This document shows, one piece after another, positions 6,256 through 9,164 of a stretch of 9,164 bases of DNA. Made by a program: the position numbers and the translations under genes. The notes beneath the pieces are model-generated. The model made no database searches, had not been told where the DNA came from, and saw only the letters and a list, made by a program, of their open reading frames with translations. The DNA lies in contig SFNX01000152.1 in assembly GCA_004552595.1 (NCBI GenBank), positions 1-9,164 of the forward strand, given 5' to 3'. The stretch is from Lachnospiraceae bacterium (lineage in GTDB: Bacteria; Bacillota; Clostridia; Lachnospirales; Lachnospiraceae). How positions within the stretch are numbered: the first letter of the stretch is position 1; each line of letters starts with the position of its first letter.

Positions 6256-7511
6256 GAATGAATATAATATTTCTGTGTTGTAGAAATATCTTTGTGACCT
6301 GCAAAATCAGAAATCATTCTGTCTGGTAAAAGTTGGCTATCATGTAATTCCGAGATACAAGTTTTTCTAATTGCATGATTTCCGCTAGGCTTACCAGAAA
6401 TAATAAAGCGGTCATTTTCATTTCTTACGCCGTTGCAACGACGAAGTACATTATTCACAGCATATTCATGCATTCTTTCGCCAGACTTACTAATAAAGAT
6501 ATAATCCTCATCACTTCGCCCATTGGCTTTGTTTTCATCAAGTGCCATTTTAATATACTTTTTGGCGTCTGGTGTTAAAACCAAAGTTCTAATGCCTGCG
6601 TCTGTTTTTGGGTGCTGTACCACTCTATAACCATCTGCGTGTATCTTACCATTTTTATCTTTGGTGTAGTTCTTGCTTTCTGCTCTGCAAATGTGAATGG
6701 TATCTTCTTTAATATCACATTCACGAAGTGCCACAAGTTCGCCAATTCGCAGACCAAGAGTAAAATTTAAACAGATTGCTAAATAAGCGGTGTTTTTGGT
6801 TTTATTAAATTGTGCAAGTGCTTCTTTGATAACTTCGCTTTTGGTGTTGCTAGAATAAATAATTTCTTCTTCTGGTTTTGCTTCTGTTTCAACGAAAACA
6901 TTTTTTGAAGGCATACCAAGTTGGCGTGGCAGATTTATCTGCACCATATTGTGACTAATACAATAATCATAGAGTTGGTTCATTAAACCTTTGACTTCCA
7001 AATATCTTTTTTTGGTAAGATTTCGTTTATCAATCAGTTCTAAGAGCCAATCCGACAAATCGCCAACTGTCATTTTTGAAAGTTCTACTTTGATAATGGT
7101 GCTATCTTTATAGTAGGAGTTCCAAACCCATTGCAATTTGCTGGCTGTACCTTTTTCCGAAGATAGATATTTATATTCAAGAAATTTAGGATAAATAGTT
7201 GCCATTGTTATCTTGTCTGTTTCTTCCTTTGCTTTGTAAAAATCAACTATGAAGTTTTCAAGGTTCTCTAATGTGGCTTTTGCTACAAGCTTTCCGTATT
7301 TGCTTCCGTCTGGAATTTTCGTTTTCCATCGTCCATCGTCAGCGAGCCAGATTTTGTATTTTTCAGTATGCTGTAAAAGAATTTTTTCTCTTCTCATAAG
7401 TTCTAATTCTTTCAGCACATCATTCTTACTAATCATAGCTCTCTCTGTTGCTTCTAGCAACTCTTCTTTCGTGCATTTAACACCATCGATATTACATTCA
7501 TTTGAATTCAT
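6192..7511 (-). CDS. int: tyrosine recombinase/integrase, tRNA-Leu specific
   Basis: This 439-residue protein starts at ATG 7511, fixed by AAGGAGGT at 7517-7524 (minus strand); the in-frame extension upstream lacks such a site. The N-terminal part has a Lys-rich DNA-binding region ('IWLADDGRWKTKIPDG', about residues 54-69) like the arm-binding domain of Gram-positive ICE/IME integrases, then a core-binding domain (about 100-195) and a catalytic domain (about 225-430). The catalytic set is complete: Arg255 in GLRIGELVALRE, Lys302 in HPKTDAGIRTL, His379-x-x-Arg382 in NHAIRKTC, His406 in AGHKDISTT, and the nucleophile Tyr415 in QKYYIH. Its 3' end lies 10 bases from the tRNA-Leu, so it should insert and, with an accessory factor, excise the element there. 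The upstream region has several palindromes that may control it. Confidence 0.93.
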   Translation of the reverse strand: MNSNECNIDGVKCTKEELLEATERAMISKNDVLKELELMRREKILLQHTEKYKIWLADDGRWKTKIPDGSKYGKLVAKATLENLENFIVDFYKAKEETDKITMATIYPKFLEYKYLSSEKGTASKLQWVWNSYYKDSTIIKVELSKMTVGDLSDWLLELIDKRNLTKKRYLEVKGLMNQLYDYCISHNMVQINLPRQLGMPSKNVFVETEAKPEEEIIYSSNTKSEVIKEALAQFNKTKNTAYLAICLNFTLGLRIGELVALRECDIKEDTIHICRAESKNYTKDKNGKIHADGYRVVQHPKTDAGIRTLVLTPDAKKYIKMALDENKANGRSDEDYIFISKSGERMHEYAVNNVLRRCNGVRNENDRFIISGKPSGNHAIRKTCISELHDSQLLPDRMISDFAGHKDISTTQKYYIHSVTPLTDKAEVFSKVFSSKAV

Positions 7512-7540
7512 AAACGACCTCCTTTTCGGAAGCCAAACGC

Positions 7541-7572
7541 TTGCAGTTTGCAACTCTGGAAAGCGTCTGGAA
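7541..7572 (-). promoter_or_regulatory. palindrome and helical-phase direct repeats in the integrase leader
   Basis: TTGCA-GTT-TGCAA (7541-7553) is a perfect 13-base dyad. Next to it TCTGGAA occurs at 7555-7561 and again at 7566-7572, 11 bases apart, about one helical turn. They lie 30-61 bases upstream of the integrase ATG, where a regulator or excisionase could bind. No clear -35/-10 pair for the integrase was found nearby. Confidence 0.4.
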
Positions 7573-7577
7573 GTTAT

Positions 7578-7595
7578 GAACTCGCGCGCGTGTTC
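7578..7595. promoter_or_regulatory. 18-bp CG-rich palindrome upstream of the integrase
   Basis: GAACTCGCGCGCGTGTTC is symmetric at every position except one T-T pair. Its core is (CG)4 inside strongly AT-rich intergenic DNA. The GAAC/GTTC arms resemble half-sites of LexA-type boxes, but the ten-base spacing is wrong for LexA (four). It may be an operator or a Z-DNA-prone site. Confidence 0.45.
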
Positions 7596-7606
7596 TTGTT
7601 ACAGCC

Positions 7607-7627
7607 TTATCGTAGCATGCTCGATAA
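7607..7627. promoter_or_regulatory. 21-bp inverted repeat upstream of the integrase
   Basis: TTATCG-N9-CGATAA gives exact six-base arms; the spacer overlaps an AGCATGCT palindrome (7614-7621). The arrangement fits a dimeric repressor operator. The adjoining stretch 7628-7825 is AT-rich and shows no gene with a usable ribosome binding site. Confidence 0.4.
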
Positions 7628-7825
7628 TTGATTTTTTGAGGTCAAAAATTGAGAACAGCACATTGCACAAAAAGGCAGAATGAACTCATAAAAAACCAAA
7701 AAGAAAGGGCTATACAGAAAGAAAATCAGTGTTTTGAGATTGATAATTTTTTTATTTTTGTTACATTTTTTCCTTGACATTTTAAGCACCAAAAATAAAA
7801 ATCAATTTTTCAGTATTTGGGCATT

Positions 7826-7855
7826 AAAAAAAGCAAGCGTTTCGTGTGCTTGCTT
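7826..7855 (-). terminator. rho-independent terminator of the relaxase gene
   Basis: On the minus strand AAGCAAGC (7855-7848) pairs with GCTTGCTT (7838-7831) around a nine-base loop and is followed by a run of seven T (complement of 7826-7832, overlapping the stem end). It begins seven bases after the relaxase stop codon, so the short relaxase ends in its natural place and not by truncation within the window. Confidence 0.85.
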
Positions 7856-7862
7856 AATTGAT

Positions 7863-8606
7863 TTATCTGGACTTTTGATGGTGGGATACTATATCTCGTG
7901 CTTTGGCTAGGTTGCCAAGTTCTAGTTGTTGGGCTATTTCCCGTAGCCTTTTAATAATTTCTAGTAGGCGGTTATGTTCTTCCACCATCTCATCTATTTT
8001 GTGGCTGATTTCTTTTGCTTCGCTTTCCATCTGCTTTTTATATTCTTTTGCAGATAGTCCGCCCTCATGACCTTGCTCGCCTCGTCGCACATTAAAGCCA
8101 TGTGCTTGCAAAACAATGGGAAGTTTATCATGTATAGATTGGATAAATTCCCTGGTGATGAGTGCTTTTGAAGATAAGCGACCCTCTGGGGTTATAAGCA
8201 AAATGTCAAGATGTAGATGGTTCAATCCACCCTCATCGCAGTGAGCCACCGCTTCAATTACATTGTCTTTGCCAAGTCTTGCGCCCATGTATTTAATGAT
8301 TAGTTCAAAATAGTCATCCATTCTGTCGGGCGGTAGTTCTTCGGGATATGAGAAGATACATTCACATATCCAATTACTGTCTTTTCTTACCCTGTGCCCT
8401 GTGTCTATTACTTTCTCTTTTATGATTGCTTTGCAGTCCGCATACAAATTCTTTTTCGGGGCTACATATACTATATTGTTGGCAGAGCGTTCATTATCAA
8501 TATCTGGGTTGCTTTTATGGTTCCTGTGCAATCGTCTATTGTGTCCATCAATTCCAACTAATGCGCCAGCCTTGTAGTTCTGGCAGTGAAAAGAAAATAA
8601 AGCCAT
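7863..8606 (-). CDS. short MobV-family relaxase (mobilization/plasmid recombination protein)
   Basis: This 247-residue protein should nick the oriT just upstream of its gene and pilot the DNA strand during transfer. Motif I is 'HNRRLHRNHKSNPDIDNERS', with His22 at the same position as the nucleophilic His22 of pMV158 MobM. Motif III, which binds the metal, reads HCDEGGLNHLHLD (His122, Asp124, Glu125, His130, His132). MobM-like proteins usually have HxDE-x3-HxH with a Pro before the second His; here there is one extra residue and no Pro. After about residue 195 there is a coiled-coil-like charged tail and the protein ends, about half the length of MobM, so the long C-terminal oligomerisation part is missing. 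GAGGAGG at 8613-8619 supports the ATG at 8606. It probably shares a transcript with the 56-residue gene upstream. Confidence 0.88.
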   Translation of the reverse strand: MALFSFHCQNYKAGALVGIDGHNRRLHRNHKSNPDIDNERSANNIVYVAPKKNLYADCKAIIKEKVIDTGHRVRKDSNWICECIFSYPEELPPDRMDDYFELIIKYMGARLGKDNVIEAVAHCDEGGLNHLHLDILLITPEGRLSSKALITREFIQSIHDKLPIVLQAHGFNVRRGEQGHEGGLSAKEYKKQMESEAKEISHKIDEMVEEHNRLLEIIKRLREIAQQLELGNLAKARDIVSHHQKSR

Positions 8607-8626
8607 ATAATTCCTCCTCTCTGTGC

Positions 8627-8670
8627 GACCATTTACAAGACCGCCTATGCTTCTAAATCTTGTAAAGGTC
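8627..8670. repeat. long inverted repeat between oriT and the relaxase start
   Basis: GACC(A)TTTACAAGA at 8627-8640 pairs with TCTTGTAAAGGTC at 8658-8670: 13 base pairs with one bulged A and a 17-base loop. One arm is the nic-distal part of the oriT; the other lies eight bases from the Shine-Dalgarno of the relaxase gene. It may be part of the relaxase recognition site or an RNA hairpin controlling relaxase translation. Confidence 0.6.
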
Positions 8671-8702
8671 TAAGCCCCTATACCTTTTGCAAAGGTGGGG
8701 CT
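8658..8702 (-). other. oriT: origin of transfer (oriT), pMV158/MobV type, nic predicted between 8674 and 8673
   Basis: Read on the minus strand: AGCCCC, ACCTTT, loop GCA, AAAGGT, ATA, GGGGC|TTAGACC, then TTTACAAGA. The pMV158 oriT, as I remember it, has the same order: ACACAC, ACTTTAT, loop, ATAAAGT, ATA, GTGTG|TTATAC, TTTACATG. Both outer and inner stems are kept by compensating changes, and the unpaired ATA, the TTA after the nick and the TTTACA tail are the same. A second, overlapping dyad (AGGTATAG/CTTAGACCT, 8666-8685) straddles the nick, as in pMV158. The site is directly upstream of a MobV relaxase gene, as expected. The nick position is inferred by analogy. Confidence 0.8.
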
Positions 8703-8706
8703 CTTC

Positions 8707-8877
8707 TTATCTTGCGTCATCATCGTAACTTGGTGTTTGTCGGTCGTACTTCTCAAAATCATCTCCTAATTGGTCTGCATCGTCCTCGGCATTCCAACTT
8801 TCAATTATCTTTTGCGCTTCACACATTAAAGTATGAAATGCAATTATCTGGTCTAATGTCATATCATCTTCATTCAT
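8707..8877 (-). CDS. small acidic protein next to oriT, function unknown
   Basis: This 56-residue gene begins MNEDDMTLDQIIAFHTLMCE and ends PSYDDDAR. It is supported by a strong GGGAGGG Shine-Dalgarno sequence at 8885-8891, seven bases before the ATG at 8877, and by ending five bases before the oriT hairpin. It has 17 acidic and 4 basic residues (12 Asp, 5 Glu), a likely helix over residues 6-28, and an acidic, probably disordered tail. I do not recognise a family. Its place upstream of the oriT and relaxase on the same strand suggests a mobilization accessory factor or a regulator of relaxase; an acidic DNA mimic is also possible. A poor promoter-like pair (TTGTTC-N17-TATTTT, 8927-8899 minus) lies upstream but would leave almost no leader. 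Confidence 0.7.
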   Translation of the reverse strand: MNEDDMTLDQIIAFHTLMCEAQKIIESWNAEDDADQLGDDFEKYDRQTPSYDDDAR

Positions 8878-8979
8878 GTAAAATCCCTCCCTTCATAAAA
8901 AATATGAAATTTGGCTATATGGAACAATTTGAAGTTTAAGTGGTCTTGCATACTTCCTAATGAAACCAATAAACAGCCT

Positions 8980-9005
8980 TGTTGCCTTACTTGACATAGG
9001 CAACA
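8980..9005. promoter_or_regulatory. 26-bp inverted repeat enclosing a TTGACA box
   Basis: TGTTGCCT-N10-AGGCAACA is a perfect eight-base dyad. The spacer contains TTGACA (8991-8996), an exact -35 consensus on the plus strand, but the -10 zone (about 9014) is poor. It lies in the space between the divergent 56-aa gene and the gene starting at 9039, a fitting place for an operator. The rest of that space (8892-8979) is AT-rich with no gene I can support. Confidence 0.45.
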
Positions 9006-9038
9006 TTTTTGGCGGAGTAGCAGAAAGGAAGAACGCAC

Positions 9039-9164
9039 ATGACACTATTAGAGATAATAGAGAAACAAAAAGAGGAACAGAAAATAAAAGAGTTGGCATT
9101 AAGTCAAAAGATTACCAAAGAGGAAGCGTCTTGGAGATACTACAAAGGCAGAGCATTTAAGTCC
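9039..9164 (+). CDS. start of an unidentified gene, cut by the right window edge
   Basis: The frame starting ATG 9039 gives 42 residues (MTLLEIIEKQKEEQKIKELA, then SQKITKEEASWRYYKGRAFKS) and is still open at the last base. AAAGGAAG at 9024-9031 is correctly spaced. The N-terminus is a charged amphipathic helix, followed by a Trp/Tyr-bearing segment. I do not recognise the family. It is divergent from the oriT-side genes and faces into the unseen part of the element. Another plus-strand frame starting at 8960 covers the same DNA but has no ribosome binding site and unlikely composition, so I prefer this one. Confidence 0.55.
   Translation, partial: MTLLEIIEKQKEEQKIKELALSQKITKEEASWRYYKGRAFKS

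Larger units (their letters stand above)
6183..9164. mobile_element. left part of an integrative mobilizable element inserted at tRNA-Leu
   Basis: Integrase, a MobV relaxase, a matching oriT and small accessory genes lie in a row directly after a tRNA gene, with no conjugation-pore gene in view. This arrangement fits an IME that is mobilised by another conjugative element. The minus-strand genes read towards the tRNA junction. The element continues past the right edge, so a larger conjugative element cannot be excluded. No excisionase or replication gene is visible in this part. Confidence 0.7.

Noticed and set aside
7249..7683. 144-residue plus-strand frame antisense to the integrase
   Set aside because: Covers the coding strand complement of a well-supported integrase; no start signal and no recognisable domain.
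7607..7783. 57-61 residue minus-strand frame between integrase and relaxase (MSRKKCNKNKK...), considered as an excisionase
   Set aside because: No Shine-Dalgarno before either start, composition follows the AT-rich DNA, and it looks like a hydrophobic stretch unlike basic Xis proteins.
7774..7801. Plus-strand promoter-like TTGACA-N16-TAAAAA antisense to the relaxase
   Set aside because: The -35 is perfect but the -10 is poor and lies in an A-run; it leads only into the relaxase terminator and antisense strand.
8893..9099. 68-residue hydrophobic minus-strand frame
   Set aside because: No start signal; overlaps the dyad at 8980-9005 and the supported start at 9039.
8960..9160. 66-residue plus-strand frame beginning MKPINSLVALLD
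   Set aside because: No Shine-Dalgarno; the overlapping frame at 9039 has one and a more protein-like composition. It cannot be fully excluded without the sequence to the right.

Overview
The window looks like chromosome from an anaerobic Firmicute of the Lachnospiraceae type. The reasons are moderate A+T content, strong AGGAGG ribosome binding sites, a tandem pair of DegV genes, a DUF6115 protein followed by a short MltG-like protein, and a WYL regulator. The genus cannot be fixed from this sequence alone. A mobile element has entered the right third.

Host part, 1-6182. A plus-strand cluster runs from the left edge: the tail of a DUF6115-type protein, a one-base-spaced MltG/YceG-like membrane protein that has only the small LysM-like domain, and two tandem DegV fatty-acid-binding proteins. 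A hairpin at 2716-2743 works as a terminator on both strands. It separates this cluster from a convergent secreted CAP-domain protein (2760-3329, minus). The CAP gene shares a divergent promoter region with an integral-membrane acyltransferase-3 gene (3580-4611, plus). Next comes a two-gene unit: a 70-residue membrane protein with a Cys/His cluster, overlapping by 34 bases a WYL-domain transcription regulator. A class II tRNA-Leu (anticodon AAG, 6098-6182) ends the host part.

Mobile part, 6183-9164 and beyond. A tyrosine recombinase (6192-7511, minus) ends 10 bases from the 3' end of the tRNA, the usual layout for an element integrated into a tRNA gene. Its upstream region carries several stacked palindromes and direct repeats in otherwise AT-rich DNA. 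A very short MobV-type relaxase (7863-8606, minus) follows. Immediately upstream of it, on the same strand, lies a hairpin array (8658-8702) that matches the architecture of the pMV158/MobM origin of transfer almost element by element. A 56-residue acidic protein (8707-8877, minus) abuts that oriT. A divergent coding region (9039 onward, plus) runs off the right edge. No type IV secretion gene is in view, so this is best read as one end of an integrative mobilizable element (IME) that borrows another element's conjugation pore.

The most useful new observations are the inferred nic site between 8673 and 8674, the one-residue-longer metal motif of the relaxase, the palindrome cluster upstream of the integrase, and the unannotated small genes next to the oriT and next to the WYL regulator.
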